From: Hwanghaeella sp964350445
GTDB taxonomy: Bacteria; Pseudomonadota; Alphaproteobacteria; UBA8366; Aestuariispiraceae
DNA length: 64,000 nt
Assembly (NCBI GenBank): GCA_964350445.1
Contig: CAYGKA010000022.1
Location: forward strand, 1-64,000
Direction: 5' to 3'
A program made the translations under genes and the position numbers. This document shows, in pieces, positions 7,280 to 16,591 of the stretch (position 1 is its first letter; every line of letters starts with the position of its first letter). Under the pieces are notes generated by a model. That model ran no database searches. It saw nothing but the letters and a program-made list of their open reading frames with translations, and had not been told where the DNA came from.

Positions 7280-8161
7280 TTACTGCGGCCGCCCCAGACC
7301 GCGTTCGGCAAAGGCCTGCGAGGTCCGCTCACCCAGTGCCGGCAATTGGCGCAGGAACACGGTGGCCCGCGCAAAATCGTCCTTTTCGTATGCCTTCTCC
7401 AGAACAGCGGCGGTAAGCTCCATGGCGCGCGCACCGAAGGAAGCCGAACTGCTTTTCAAGGAATGCGCCCAACGGGTTCTTTCCTTTGTGGAAACCGAGC
7501 CGTCGGAGCTGGTCAGCGCAGAAATCAACCGATCCGCCTCACCCAGATACATCACGATGAGGTCCTTCATCGCATCCGGGCCGGCATCCTCCTCCAACTG
7601 GGAAATCTTCTCGCCTTGGATCAGGACCGCCTGGCCGAGTCCCTCGACCTGAACGGTTTCGCCGTCATCCTCATCACCCGCTGGGCCCGCCGTCTCCTGG
7701 TCCATATCGTCGCCGGGGCGCACATTGCGATCCAAGACCCGGACCAGTTCCGCATAACGCAGGGGTTTGGCGATATAATCGTCCATGCCCGCTTCCAGGC
7801 ACCGTAACCGGTCGGCCGGTGTGTCATGCGCGGTGAGCGCCACCACCGGAACGTCGCAATTCGGCGCCGGCAATTGCCGTATGGCCCGTGTCGCCTCGAC
7901 GCCGTCCATGACGGGCATGGCGACATCCATCAGGATCGCGACATAGGAATGCTGGAGCGCGAGGTCCACCGCTTCGGCGCCATCGAAAGCTTCATCCACG
8001 ACGAAACCGGCGCGCCGAACCATGGCTTTCGCAATCATTCGATTGGTCTCGCCATCGTCCACAAGCAGCACCCGCCCGCGATCACTGCGTTCGGATTCGC
8101 GATCTATTTCCTGTTCTTCCGTTGCAAGAACGCTTTGTTGCATCACCTGTGTACTCTTCAC
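7280..8161 (-). CDS. Response regulator receiver protein with C-terminal HPt domain
   Basis: The 293-residue protein has a receiver domain at about residues 29-148 with the acidic pair Asp35/Asp36, phospho-acceptor Asp79 (LMDVAMP), Thr110 and Lys132, then an acidic linker, then a histidine phosphotransfer domain whose phospho-histidine is probably His233 in WAHSLKSSSASFGA. There is no DNA-binding or kinase core, so it should act as an intermediate in a phosphorelay, carrying phosphate between a hybrid sensor kinase and a later regulator. The partner kinase is not in the window. It is transcribed away from the SAM hydrolase-like gene from a shared 79-base intergenic region. A start at the internal ATG six codons later is also possible. 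Confidence 0.9.
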   Translation of the reverse strand: MKSTQVMQQSVLATEEQEIDRESERSDRGRVLLVDDGETNRMIAKAMVRRAGFVVDEAFDGAEAVDLALQHSYVAILMDVAMPVMDGVEATRAIRQLPAPNCDVPVVALTAHDTPADRLRCLEAGMDDYIAKPLRYAELVRVLDRNVRPGDDMDQETAGPAGDEDDGETVQVEGLGQAVLIQGEKISQLEEDAGPDAMKDLIVMYLGEADRLISALTSSDGSVSTKERTRWAHSLKSSSASFGARAMELTAAVLEKAYEKDDFARATVFLRQLPALGERTSQAFAERGLGRPQ

Positions 8162-8240
8162 ATCCGGCGCCCAACACTGCAGGATTTAGGCCAAATCTGG
8201 GAAAACATGCACGCAGAATATAATTCGACGGGACAATGGC

Positions 8241-9008
8241 ATGGTCATTTTTTTCACGGACTTCGGTTGGCAGGGCCCCTATATCGGCCAAATGCATATG
8301 GCGGTAGCCGAATATGCAAGCAGCATGCCGCTGATCGATCTGATGCACGACGCCCCAAAACACGACCCCCGCGCGGCCGCCTATCTGCTCGCCGCATTGG
8401 CGCGCACAATGCCTGAAGAATGCTGCTGCGTCGGCGTCGTCGACCCCGGGGTCGGCACTGAAAGGGACCCTATCATCTTGCAAGCCGGCAGCCGGTTCTT
8501 CATCGGACCCGACAATGGTTTATTCGCCATCGCCGCCCGTCAAATCGGCGGCCAAAGCGGCGATGCGCGCTGGCACCGGATCACCTGGCGCCCGCCTACG
8601 CTGTCGGCAAGTTTCCACGGCCGGGATCTGTTTGCGCCGGTGGCCGCGATGATCGCGGCCCACAGGTCCGGCGCAGCGGGGCGGCAAAGCCCGTTGCCGG
8701 CTGGATTGACGGAGGAAATCGACGGTCCCGCCATAGACCCACCATGGCCCGACGATGTCGATGAGGTGATTTATATCGATGGTTTCGGGAACTGCATTCT
8801 GGGACGCAGGGCAGATGGTTTGGGACCGGCGGCCGGGATAGATGCGGGCGGCGGGTCGTTTTCCCATGCCGCCACCTTTGGCGACGTTGGGGAGGGCGCG
8901 GGTTTTTGGTACGCGAACTCCATGGGTTTGGTGGAGATCGCCGTCAACAAGGGAAGCGCCGCGGATTGTTTCAATTTACGGCTTGGGATGCCGGTCACGA
9001 TCGCCTAG
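8241..9008 (+). CDS. SAM hydroxide adenosyltransferase (DUF62, chlorinase/fluorinase family)
   Basis: The 255-residue protein belongs to the DUF62 family: N-terminal IFFTDFGWQGPYIGQM, the VVDPGVGTER motif, FIGPDNGLF, FHGRDLFAP and a C-terminal beta-barrel domain with IDGFGNCI. The Asp-Arg-His triad of the water-using members is present at Asp68, Arg75 and His126, so the likely reaction is hydrolysis of S-adenosylmethionine to adenosine and methionine, not halogenation. The physiological role of these enzymes is unclear. ATG 8241 gives the family N-terminus, and GGGAC lies upstream. Confidence 0.9.
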   Translation: MVIFFTDFGWQGPYIGQMHMAVAEYASSMPLIDLMHDAPKHDPRAAAYLLAALARTMPEECCCVGVVDPGVGTERDPIILQAGSRFFIGPDNGLFAIAARQIGGQSGDARWHRITWRPPTLSASFHGRDLFAPVAAMIAAHRSGAAGRQSPLPAGLTEEIDGPAIDPPWPDDVDEVIYIDGFGNCILGRRADGLGPAAGIDAGGGSFSHAATFGDVGEGAGFWYANSMGLVEIAVNKGSAADCFNLRLGMPVTIA

Positions 9009-9033
9009 CCGGCGCGCGGCCAACGGGCATCGT

Positions 9034-9312
9034 TCAACCGTTGACCATGCCGCCATAGTAGAAGGTTCCAGCCCAGGCCAAACCGCCCGCCGCGACGGCA
9101 ACCAGCACCCAAACCCAAACGGGCGTTCCTTTGGGAGCCGGCTTCTCGGTCGATACCTGGGCAATGTCCTTGTCGATCGTATGGATGCGGGCGGCGACTT
9201 CCTGCGCCGCACCGTCCTTCTGATTGGGAAGGCGCTTGTACAGATCGATCTGTTTCTGGCGCTCATCGCGAAGAGCGGCCAGTTTGTCGGCCTTGGAACG
9301 CGTCTTGGCCAT
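9034..9312 (-). CDS. Small membrane protein with coiled coil and C-terminal anchor
   Basis: This 92-residue protein is of unknown function. Residues 1-50 form a charged helix likely to be a coiled coil (KLAALRDERQKQIDLYKRL). A short Pro/Lys linker follows, then one membrane span (about 64-85, VWVWVLVAVAAGGLAWAGTF). The order predicts a tail-anchored inner-membrane protein with its helix in the cytosol. Translation is well supported by AGGAGG eight bases before ATG 9312. It converges on the SAM hydrolase-like gene. Confidence 0.75.
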   Translation of the reverse strand: MAKTRSKADKLAALRDERQKQIDLYKRLPNQKDGAAQEVAARIHTIDKDIAQVSTEKPAPKGTPVWVWVLVAVAAGGLAWAGTFYYGGMVNG

Positions 9313-9519
9313 ATCCCAGGCCTCCTCTGCCTTGTTGCTTCGGATACGCCCCCACGTGCCCCGCGCGGCGGACGGTATCCAGCGTTGCGTCCGGAGGCAA
9401 TGGGAAATCAGTATTTTAGCAAAGGCTTGCCCTGAATTGCCATCAATCCGTCATTTCCGTGTCACGCCCGGTTGGTAAGGGGTGACGGTTCGTCCCGTGG
9501 CACAAAGAACCGACCGACC

Positions 9520-10368
9520 ATGACAGACATCACCGAAACCCCGACCATCTCCTACGCCACCGACGGCGACCCCATCCTGCGCCGGTCCCTGATCCGCGCC
9601 ATCGAAAAGGTTTCCGGCCAGCGCAGGCTGAAACGGCTCTATGACGACTATCGTCTGCAGGGCGACAGCGGCCTTCCCTTCTGGCAGGAGGCGATCGACC
9701 GGTTGCGCGTCAGCCTGGATTACGACGAGGACCAGTTGCGCAACCTGCCCGCGGAAGGACCGCTGATCGTCGTGTCGAACCACCCCTTCGGCGTGCTCGA
9801 CGGGTTGAGCGCCTGCCATCTGGTCAGTCAACGCCGCAACGACATCAAACTGATGGCGCATGCCACCTTCGACCGCGCGCCGGAATTGCGGCCCTACCTG
9901 CTGCCGATCCATTTCGAAGGGGCGAGCACCGCCTTGCGCAGCAATGTCGCCGCGCGCCAAGCCGCCTTGCACCATCTGCGCGACGGCGGCGCGGTCATTA
10001 TCTTCCCGGCCGGCCGCGTCTCGACCGCGGAGAGGGTTTTCGGCCCTGCGACCGACGCGCCTTGGAAGCTCTTCGTTTCGGCAATGGTCCAACGGTCGGA
10101 CGCCACCGTCCTGCCGATCTATTTCGAGGGCCAGAATTCCTGGCGCTTCCATCTGGCCAGCCGGATCGGCGAGGCCTGGCGCGAAGCCCTGCTGATGTAT
10201 GAACTGGCGCGCCGCATCGGCAGCGACGTCACGGTGCGCATCGGCCAACCGATCCAGGCCGCCGACCTTCCCGATATCAGCGACCGCCACCGCCTGCTCG
10301 ACGACCTGCGCTGCCGGGTCTATGCGCTGGCGGACCACCGGCCCATCCAAAAAAGAACGGGGCCCTGA
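9520..10368 (+). CDS. Lysophospholipid acyltransferase family protein (hemolysin-like)
   Basis: The 282-residue protein has a PlsC-type acyltransferase core. The catalytic block is VSNHPFGVLDGLSA, the HPxGxxDG form seen in putative hemolysin and ornithine-lipid type acyltransferases, where His and Asp are five residues apart in place of the usual four. IIFPAGRVS is the second conserved block (normally FPEGxxS), with Ala in place of Glu, and VLPIYFEGQNS is the third. It probably acylates a glycerolipid or aminolipid head group at the inner membrane. ATG 9520 is chosen because the upstream extension is unsupported. The stop lies inside a hairpin that acts as terminator for acs on the other strand. 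Confidence 0.8.
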   Translation: MTDITETPTISYATDGDPILRRSLIRAIEKVSGQRRLKRLYDDYRLQGDSGLPFWQEAIDRLRVSLDYDEDQLRNLPAEGPLIVVSNHPFGVLDGLSACHLVSQRRNDIKLMAHATFDRAPELRPYLLPIHFEGASTALRSNVAARQAALHHLRDGGAVIIFPAGRVSTAERVFGPATDAPWKLFVSAMVQRSDATVLPIYFEGQNSWRFHLASRIGEAWREALLMYELARRIGSDVTVRIGQPIQAADLPDISDRHRLLDDLRCRVYALADHRPIQKRTGP

Positions 10369-10380
10369 AGGACCCCGTTC
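10349..10380 (-). terminator. Terminator of acs, overlapping the 3' end of the acyltransferase gene
   Basis: GAACGGGG at 10355-10362 pairs with CCCCGTTC at 10373-10380, with extra GG/CC pairing in the loop. Reading leftward it is followed by six T (A run at 10349-10354). It lies 40 bases after the acs stop. The stop codon of the acyltransferase gene is in the loop, so the two genes share this element. Confidence 0.8.
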
Positions 10381-10419
10381 AATCGGCTTGCGCCGGTTCA
10401 GCTGTTCAATTTGCCGCCG

Positions 10420-12363
10420 TTACTTCCGGTTCTGGCGGTTGTCGATCAGGTCGTCGACGACGCCCGGATCGGCCAATGTCGAGGTGTCGCCCAAGCTGCC
10501 GAATTCATCCTCGGCGATCTTGCGCAGAATGCGGCGCATGATCTTGCCCGAACGGGTCTTTGGCAGGCCCGGCGCCCATTGCAGCCAGTCGGGGCTGGCG
10601 ATCGGCCCGATTTCCTTGCGGACCCACTGCACCAGTTCTTTTTTCAAGGCATCCGTCGGTTCCACGCCGACATTCAGCGTCACATAGGCGTAAATGCCCT
10701 GACCCTTGATGTCGTGCGGCGCGCCGACAACCGCGGTTTCGGCGACCTTGTCATGGGCGACCAGGGCGCTTTCGACTTCCGCCGTCCCCATCCGGTGGCC
10801 GGAGACGTTGATGACGTCATCGACGCGGCCGGTGATCCAGTAATAGCCGTCTTCATCGCGGCGGCAGCCGTCGCCCGTGAAGTATTTCCCCGGATAGGTC
10901 GAGAAATAGGTCTGCACAAAACGTTCGTGATCGCCATAGACCGTGCGCATCTGGCCCGGCCAGGATTCGGTGATACAGAGGTTGCCCTCCGTTGCACCCT
11001 CAAGCGGGTTACCCTCATTGTCGACGATCTGCGGCTCCACGCCGAAGAAAGGCAGTGTCGCGGAACCCGGCTTCAGGTCCGTCGCGCCCGGCAGCGGGGT
11101 AATCAAGATGCCACCGGTTTCCGTCTGCCACCAGGTATCGACGATGGGGCAGCGCTTGTCGCCGACCACTTCGTGGTACCACATCCAGGCTTCCGGGTTG
11201 ATCGGTTCACCAACCGAGCCCAGCAAGCGCAAGGACTTCCGGCTGGTCGATTTGACCGGCCCATCCCCTTCCCGCATCAACGCGCGTATTGCGGTCGGCG
11301 CGGTATAGAAACTGTTCACCTGATGCTTGTCACAGACCTGCCAGAATCGCGAAGAATCCGGATAGTTCGGCACCCCTTCGAACATCAGCGTCGTCGCCCC
11401 GTTGGCGAGCGGCCCATAGACGATATAGCTGTGCCCGGTGACCCAGCCCACATCGGCCGTGCACCAGTAGATATCCCCGTCGTGATAGTCGAAGACGTAT
11501 TGATGCGTCATCGAGGCATAGACCATGTAGCCGCCGGTCGTGTGAAGAACGCCCTTCGGCTGACCGGTGGAGCCTGATGTATAGAGGATGAACAGCGGAT
11601 CCTCCGCGTTCATTTCCTCCGGCGGGCAATCCGGGCTCGCCTCGGCACAGACATCCTCGTACCAGACGTCGCGCCCGTCGACCCAGCCGATATCGCCACC
11701 GGTGCGCTTAACGACGATGACGCTGGTGACTGAGGGGCAGGTTTCCAGCGCCTTGTCCGTATTGGCCTTGAGTGGAATTTTACGGCCACCGCGCACGCCT
11801 TCGTCGGAGGTGATGACCATCTTGCATTCGGAATCCTGAATGCGGTTCGACAGGCTGTCGGGCGAGAAGCCACCGAAGACGATGGAATGCACCGCGCCGA
11901 TGCGCGCGCAGGCCAGCATCGCATAAGCCGCTTCGGGGATCATCGGCATATAGATGCAGACGCGGTCGCCTTTCTTGACGCCCTTGGCCTTCATCGCGTT
12001 CGAGAGCCGGCCGACATGGTCCGCCAGCTCGTTATAGGTGATCTTGGCGTCGTCCGTCGGCTCGTCGCCTTCCCAGATGATGGCCACCTGGTCGCCGCGC
12101 GTCGCCAAATGACGATCGATGCAATTGGCGCTGGCGTTCAGCGTGCCGTCCTCGAACCATTTGATCGAGACATCCGGCGCCGTGAAATTGGCATTCTTGA
12201 CCTTGGAATACGGCTTGATCCAGTCGATCCGCTTGCCGTGCTCGGCCCAAAACCCGTTCGGGTCCTCAACCGATTTCTTGTACATCTCCTGGTACTGATC
12301 CTTGGTAACCAAGGCGCGTGCTTTTGCGTCTTCCGGCACCGGGAAGGTGTGAACTTCGAACAT
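10420..12363 (-). CDS. acs: Acetyl-CoA synthetase
   Basis: The 647-residue product is a full-length AMP-forming acetyl-CoA synthetase (family length about 650). It has the N-terminal ACS extension (WIKPYSKVKN), the phosphate-binding loop YTSGSTGQPKGVLHT, the WWQTETGG motif with the acetate-pocket tryptophan, the YFTGDGCRRDEDGYYWITGR hinge and the C-terminal RSGKIMRR segment whose lysine is acetylated by Pat-type enzymes in many bacteria. It activates acetate for the TCA or glyoxylate routes. The ATG at 12363 has AGGAGGGG eight bases upstream. The gene appears monocistronic with its own terminator. Confidence 0.97.
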   Translation of the reverse strand: MFEVHTFPVPEDAKARALVTKDQYQEMYKKSVEDPNGFWAEHGKRIDWIKPYSKVKNANFTAPDVSIKWFEDGTLNASANCIDRHLATRGDQVAIIWEGDEPTDDAKITYNELADHVGRLSNAMKAKGVKKGDRVCIYMPMIPEAAYAMLACARIGAVHSIVFGGFSPDSLSNRIQDSECKMVITSDEGVRGGRKIPLKANTDKALETCPSVTSVIVVKRTGGDIGWVDGRDVWYEDVCAEASPDCPPEEMNAEDPLFILYTSGSTGQPKGVLHTTGGYMVYASMTHQYVFDYHDGDIYWCTADVGWVTGHSYIVYGPLANGATTLMFEGVPNYPDSSRFWQVCDKHQVNSFYTAPTAIRALMREGDGPVKSTSRKSLRLLGSVGEPINPEAWMWYHEVVGDKRCPIVDTWWQTETGGILITPLPGATDLKPGSATLPFFGVEPQIVDNEGNPLEGATEGNLCITESWPGQMRTVYGDHERFVQTYFSTYPGKYFTGDGCRRDEDGYYWITGRVDDVINVSGHRMGTAEVESALVAHDKVAETAVVGAPHDIKGQGIYAYVTLNVGVEPTDALKKELVQWVRKEIGPIASPDWLQWAPGLPKTRSGKIMRRILRKIAEDEFGSLGDTSTLADPGVVDDLIDNRQNRK

Positions 12364-12583
12364 ATTGTCCCCTCCTGCTCTTTGATATGGCACACGAGAC
12401 GCGGGATTGCTCCCGCAGACCCCGTCTGCGGACTCCGTCATGTATCATATGACGCCATCCCATCTGTCCGGCTGCCTCTCGGAACTGGCGGCGCGAGGGC
12501 ATGATGCTGCGACAAAGCCGTAAATTCAACGGGTTCCTGGGGCAAATAACCGAATAACGCAGGTGAAAAGCGGTGTTTCCCGC

Positions 12584-13561
12584 CTATGCGCCCGCGACAT
12601 GGCGGCGCAGGAAGGCTCCGCCCAGCGCCAGCGCTTCGCGGGAGGCGTCGACCATCCGGCTCATATGCAGGAATCCGTGCAGCACGCCCTTGAAGAGATG
12701 ATAGTCGTGCGGAATCCCGGCATCGACGCAAAGTTCGCTCAACGCATCGCTGTCGTCGCGCAGGGGATCGCATTCCACCGGCCCTATGAAAAGCGGCGGC
12801 ATGCCCGCCACGTCGCGCGACAACAGGTTGAGCCGCCAATCCGGCTTGGCCGCACCCGGCGCCATCAAACAGTCGCGGAAGAAGGCGAGGTTTTCCGGCG
12901 ACAACCCGTCCTCGGCCCCACCGAAAAGCCGGCGGCTGCGCGAATCCCGCAACCCGTAGGATCCATAATAGAGCAGCCCCGCCTTCAACAGGTCCGGCTG
13001 TTGTTCCTTGATCGTGTGCAAGGTGCCAAGGCTTAAGGCCGCGCCCGCCGAATCGCCGCCGATCGCCAGTCGATCCGTATCCAGGCCAAGGGTCGCGCCG
13101 TTTTCCGCCAGCCATTGAACGGCAACGACCGCATCCTCGTTCGCGCTGGGAAACGGCGCTTCGGGCGCAAGGCGGTAGTCCACCCCGACGACCGCCATGC
13201 CGCTATCGGCCGCCAACTGACGCATGATCCGGTCATGAGTATCGAGATTGCCGAGCACCCAGCCGCCGCCATGCAGAAAGATCAACGCCGGCAGGGGCCG
13301 GTCATCCACCGGGTAGTGTATGCGCAAGGGAAGGTCGCCGCCCGGCCCGTCGATGGTAAGGTCGACGCGGTCGGCCATGGCCGGCCCGCCCTCGTTCCAG
13401 AAGGCGCGGTTGGCGTTGTACAGCCTGCGCTGGCCGACGACGTCATCCGCCGCCGGCGCGCCGCCATGCGCCGCCGCGACGTCAGCGGCAAGCCGCGCTT
13501 CCTCAGCCAAGGCGTCCTTCAATTGGGACGAAAGTCTGGATGTAATATCTACCCGTGCCAT
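12584..13561 (-). CDS. Alpha/beta hydrolase, hormone-sensitive lipase type
   Basis: The 325-residue enzyme shows the HSL-family signature: the oxyanion motif FLHGGGWVLGN, the nucleophile elbow GGDSAGAAL (catalytic Ser), the acid in ECDPLRDD and the base in KGVLHGFLH. These cytosolic esterases hydrolyse short acyl esters; no substrate is indicated by the neighbours. ATG 13561 matches the usual N-terminus; a longer frame reaches further upstream without a ribosome site. It is on the same strand as the peroxiredoxin-like gene but 124 bases downstream of its end. Confidence 0.88.
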   Translation of the reverse strand: MARVDITSRLSSQLKDALAEEARLAADVAAAHGGAPAADDVVGQRRLYNANRAFWNEGGPAMADRVDLTIDGPGGDLPLRIHYPVDDRPLPALIFLHGGGWVLGNLDTHDRIMRQLAADSGMAVVGVDYRLAPEAPFPSANEDAVVAVQWLAENGATLGLDTDRLAIGGDSAGAALSLGTLHTIKEQQPDLLKAGLLYYGSYGLRDSRSRRLFGGAEDGLSPENLAFFRDCLMAPGAAKPDWRLNLLSRDVAGMPPLFIGPVECDPLRDDSDALSELCVDAGIPHDYHLFKGVLHGFLHMSRMVDASREALALGGAFLRRHVAGA

Positions 13562-13685
13562 GGCCGGACTTTGGCATGACCCGTTTCCCAGGAAAATAGC
13601 AAACAACGCTGCGGGATGAGAAAACCGGCCACCCTTTCGAGCAGCCGGTCTTGGATAGTCAATGCCGTGACAAGGCGGTGATGCG

Positions 13686-14249
13686 TTATTCCGCGGCCGC
13701 CGCGTGTTCGATGATTTCGCCCCGGCCCGGATAGTCCTTGGCGACGACGAAATCGATTGCCTTCACGATGTCCCCGAAAGCGGGGCGGGCGAAGGGCATG
13801 GTCTGAACCGTGCCGAAATACAGCTCGCCATTCGGGCGGACGAGGTAAAGCGCCGGTTCGGAGAACATTGCCGGCTCCTCGATCCCGACGGAGGTTTTGC
13901 CGCGGCCGGCGGAGATGAAGAGGCCCCATTCCCGTGCGGTATCCAGGCTGATCCCGTAGCCAAGGCGCAGGTTCGGCAGGTTCCATTTCTGCTTGGCTTC
14001 GGTGGCGCGCTCCTCATCGTCGGAACTCAACACGATGACGTTCACGCCTTTCTCGGCGAGGGCATCGAGCCTGTTGTGCAGATCGCCGAGGTAGTTGGCG
14101 CAGATCGGGCAATGCAGGCCGCGATAGAAAACCACCATGGTGAAGTTTTCCGGACTTTCATCGGCCAAGGTGAAGCTGCCCCCGCCGACCAAGGGGACTT
14201 CAAGCGCGGGGACCTGTTGGCGCGGATAAAGAATGGCGTGCTGGGACAT
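13686..14249 (-). CDS. Peroxiredoxin-like thioredoxin-fold protein (AhpC/TSA family)
   Basis: The 187-residue protein has a redoxin fold with VVFYRGLHCPICANYL, giving Cys47 and Cys50 in a CxxC arrangement where typical peroxiredoxins have one peroxidatic Cys and TPVC or TTVC around it. The conserved Phe-Tyr-Arg before it and the later LYLVRPNGELYFG strand support the peroxiredoxin-like group. It probably reduces peroxides or disulfides in the cytosol. ATG 14249 is preceded by AGGAGAG at good spacing. The leader contains a small palindrome that may be an operator. Confidence 0.85.
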   Translation of the reverse strand: MSQHAILYPRQQVPALEVPLVGGGSFTLADESPENFTMVVFYRGLHCPICANYLGDLHNRLDALAEKGVNVIVLSSDDEERATEAKQKWNLPNLRLGYGISLDTAREWGLFISAGRGKTSVGIEEPAMFSEPALYLVRPNGELYFGTVQTMPFARPAFGDIVKAIDFVVAKDYPGRGEIIEHAAAAE

Positions 14250-14327
14250 GATCTCTCCTAGTTTAGAGGCGGCGCCCGAATTGAAACGGGCCCGTCCGCC
14301 TGTCGATTGACGTTGGGCCCCAATCTA

Positions 14328-14339
14328 GAACGATTGTTC
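14328..14339. promoter_or_regulatory. Small palindrome upstream of the peroxiredoxin-like gene
   Basis: GAAC, four bases, GTTC lies about 80 bases upstream of the start codon, where a promoter is expected. It could be a repressor or activator half-site pair; the evidence is symmetry and position only. Confidence 0.25.
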
Positions 14340-14397
14340 CAAAAACCAAATCACGCCCGCGTGACGGGAACCGCGCACCGCCGCTTTGATCGTATCT

Positions 14398-14820
14398 TTA
14401 TGACGGGTCTGTCGCGCCCATCTTGCAGATCAGTTTCCATGACGCCGGATCGATCGGCATCACCGACAGCCGGGACTGCTTGATCAGCGAGAGTTCTGCC
14501 AGTTTCGGTTCGGCCTTGATGTCGGCCAGCGTGACCGGTTTTTCGAAGGGCTTCACCGCCATGACGGTGACCATGCCGAACCGTCCTTTCGCATCGGTCG
14601 GGTCGGGATGGTATTCCTCGATCACCTCGACGATGCCGACGATCTGCTTTTCGTTCACCGAATGATAGAAGAAGCAGCGGTCGCCGATCTTCATCGCCTT
14701 CATGTTGTTGGAGGCCTGATAGTTCCGGACCCCGTCCCAGCCTTCGCCCGTCTTGCCTTTCTTGACCTGATCGTCCCAGGACCATGTGCCGGGTTCGGAT
14801 TTAATCAGCCAATAGTTCAC
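14398..14820 (-). CDS. EVE domain-containing protein
   Basis: This 140-residue protein is a single EVE domain, a PUA-like fold: NYWLIKSEPGTWSWDD at the start, WDGVRNYQASNNMKAMKIGDRCFFYHS in the middle, and VKPFEKPVTLADIK towards the end. EVE proteins bind modified bases in DNA or RNA and often accompany restriction or modified-base defence, but single-domain versions are common housekeeping-like genes, and no defence gene is adjacent here. The GTG at 14820 is the start, since GAGGAGGCGTCT precedes it and the family N-terminus begins at this residue. It follows the esterase and peroxiredoxin genes on the same strand. Confidence 0.9.
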   Translation of the reverse strand: MNYWLIKSEPGTWSWDDQVKKGKTGEGWDGVRNYQASNNMKAMKIGDRCFFYHSVNEKQIVGIVEVIEEYHPDPTDAKGRFGMVTVMAVKPFEKPVTLADIKAEPKLAELSLIKQSRLSVMPIDPASWKLICKMGATDPS

Positions 14821-14872
14821 AGACGCCTCCTCCAAAAAAGTGCATGTATTCGACCTGCTATCAGGCCGCCGG

Positions 14873-16144
14873 TCAGCGGGCGTTATCCAACGCCGGGCGG
14901 CCCGCTGCAAGATAGAGCCGCGCCGCCAAGGTGCAAAGCGCGATGCCCAAGGCGGCGTAGCCCACCAGCATCCACCCGACCGTGCCGAGGGACAGTCCCA
15001 TGTCGAACAGGACGCCCATCGCGACCGGCGAGGCGGCGCTGGAAAACACCATCAGCGCGGTCGCCAGGGCCCGGATCGCGCCCAGATGCCGTCTGCCATA
15101 GACCTCCGGCCAAAAGGCGCTGATCAAGGTATGGGTGATCCCGGTCCCCGCGCCGGTCAGCATCATGTAGGGAATCAGCAACACCGGATCGTTGCCCGAA
15201 ATCAGCACCACGACAGCCAGCATCTGCGGCCAGAGGAACCAGGGCAGCAGCCGCGCCGCGCCGAACCGGTCGATGGCGATTCCCGCCAACAGCGATGCGG
15301 CGACGGTGGTCACCGCGTAGACGGGATAGGACGCCGCCAACGCGGTTTTAGACCAGCCTTGGATATCGACGATGATCAGGATCTGATGAAAGAAAAGGCC
15401 GGTGAAAATGAAGGACGGCGCCAACAGACCCGGCAGGACGAGGTACAGACGAGGATCTCGGATCACTTCCGCCCGCGTCCATGACCTTTCGGCAATGGTC
15501 CGGCCCGCAGCCGCGTCGCGCTCCGCCGTCTCCAGCCGGTCAAGATAGGCGCCGTGCCGTGCCTTCTGATCCCCCAGCAACAGCAGGGCGAGGGGCACGA
15601 CCAACAGTGCCAGAACGCCCGCGATACCGGCCCAGCTTTCCCGCCAGCCGACAACCGCAACCGTCGCCACGACGGCAAGCGGCAGCAGCGCTTCGCCGAG
15701 CGGATAGCCCAATGCGGCGATGCTCAGCGCCTTGCCGCGGCCGATGTCGAAATACCGCCCCATGGCCGTCATCGCCGTGTGACCGGGCAGGCCCTGGCCG
15801 CACTGACGCAGCAGAAAGACGATGAATACCAGAAGGGCGACGGATTGCGTCACGCTCATCAGCACCGCGGCCAAGCCCAGGCCCGCGAACACAACGACAA
15901 TGTAGAGCCGAAGGTCGATCCGGTCGATCAGCTGCCCCGTCCACAGCAGCAGGAAGGCGCTGGCCAGGGTGCCCATGGAATAGACCGCGCCGAACTCGCC
16001 GTCGCTCAACCCGAACTCGGCCCGGATTTCAGCCGAGAACAGCGAAATGAAGAATGTTTGCCCGAAGCTGGAGGCCAAGCAGAGCAACGCCCCGAAGCCG
16101 AGCATGCGCGCATTGGCCCAGATGAACCCGAAATATCCAACCAT
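14873..16144 (-). CDS. MFS transporter
   Basis: The 423-residue protein has about twelve hydrophobic spans and a major-facilitator layout, with a conserved GQLIDRID loop between helices 2 and 3 and a charged central loop of roughly 40 residues (GDQKARHGAYLDRLETAERD). The substrate cannot be read from sequence. It ends 52 bases upstream of the EVE gene start and is in the same direction, so the two may be transcribed together. The start at ATG 16144 places helix 1 about ten residues in. Confidence 0.85.
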   Translation of the reverse strand: MVGYFGFIWANARMLGFGALLCLASSFGQTFFISLFSAEIRAEFGLSDGEFGAVYSMGTLASAFLLLWTGQLIDRIDLRLYIVVVFAGLGLAAVLMSVTQSVALLVFIVFLLRQCGQGLPGHTAMTAMGRYFDIGRGKALSIAALGYPLGEALLPLAVVATVAVVGWRESWAGIAGVLALLVVPLALLLLGDQKARHGAYLDRLETAERDAAAGRTIAERSWTRAEVIRDPRLYLVLPGLLAPSFIFTGLFFHQILIIVDIQGWSKTALAASYPVYAVTTVAASLLAGIAIDRFGAARLLPWFLWPQMLAVVVLISGNDPVLLIPYMMLTGAGTGITHTLISAFWPEVYGRRHLGAIRALATALMVFSSAASPVAMGVLFDMGLSLGTVGWMLVGYAALGIALCTLAARLYLAAGRPALDNAR

Positions 16145-16220
16145 GTGATTTCTGAACCGGATCGAGTGAATGAACGCGCGTCAGCTGCACGCGTGGCTGA
16201 TGAGGGTGGTTGCTTGGCGT

Positions 16221-16583
16221 CTATCCGCCACCCGCACAATCGACGCAGGTCGGCACCGCCGGGTCAAGCCGAAGGCGCTTTTCCGCGATCGGTTCGCCAC
16301 AGGCAATGCAATATCCAAAGTCGCCGGTTTCGACCCGGCGCAAGGCCGCCTCGACACGGCCGAGTTCCGATTCGCGCCGCCGGTCCTGTTCCTGCGCCAT
16401 TGCCTGCCCCTGCAGCGCATCCATGCGGCTCAATCGGCCGACCGATTGCTGATCCAGTTCGACGACGGCCCGCGCACCCTCGCTCTGAGCACGCAAAGCC
16501 GTCAGTTCCGTCCGTCTGGCGAGCAGGAGTTCCTTGAAATCGGCTGGATCCATGTCTTCGGTCACCGGTTGCCCCTCACTCAT
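16221..16583 (-). CDS. TraR/DksA family zinc-finger protein
   Basis: The 120-residue product is a short DksA-like protein: a helical coiled-coil hairpin (about residues 12-85), then a C4 zinc finger CIACGEPIAEKRLRLDP with its last two cysteines in CVDC. DksA-type proteins insert a coiled coil into the RNA polymerase secondary channel and adjust transcription during starvation; in this short form the tip lacks an obvious DxxDxA motif, so function may differ. The start is ambiguous between ATG 16583 and GTG 16565, the latter with a better ribosome site (GAGGGG). It is divergent from the 85-residue gene across a promoter region that carries a palindrome. Confidence 0.88.
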   Translation of the reverse strand: MSEGQPVTEDMDPADFKELLLARRTELTALRAQSEGARAVVELDQQSVGRLSRMDALQGQAMAQEQDRRRESELGRVEAALRRVETGDFGYCIACGEPIAEKRLRLDPAVPTCVDCAGGG

Positions 16584-16591
16584 CCAAAAAA

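Noticed and set aside
14398..14820. A defence island around the EVE protein
   Set aside because: No restriction, methyltransferase or nuclease gene is adjacent; neighbours are an esterase, a peroxiredoxin-like protein and a transporter.
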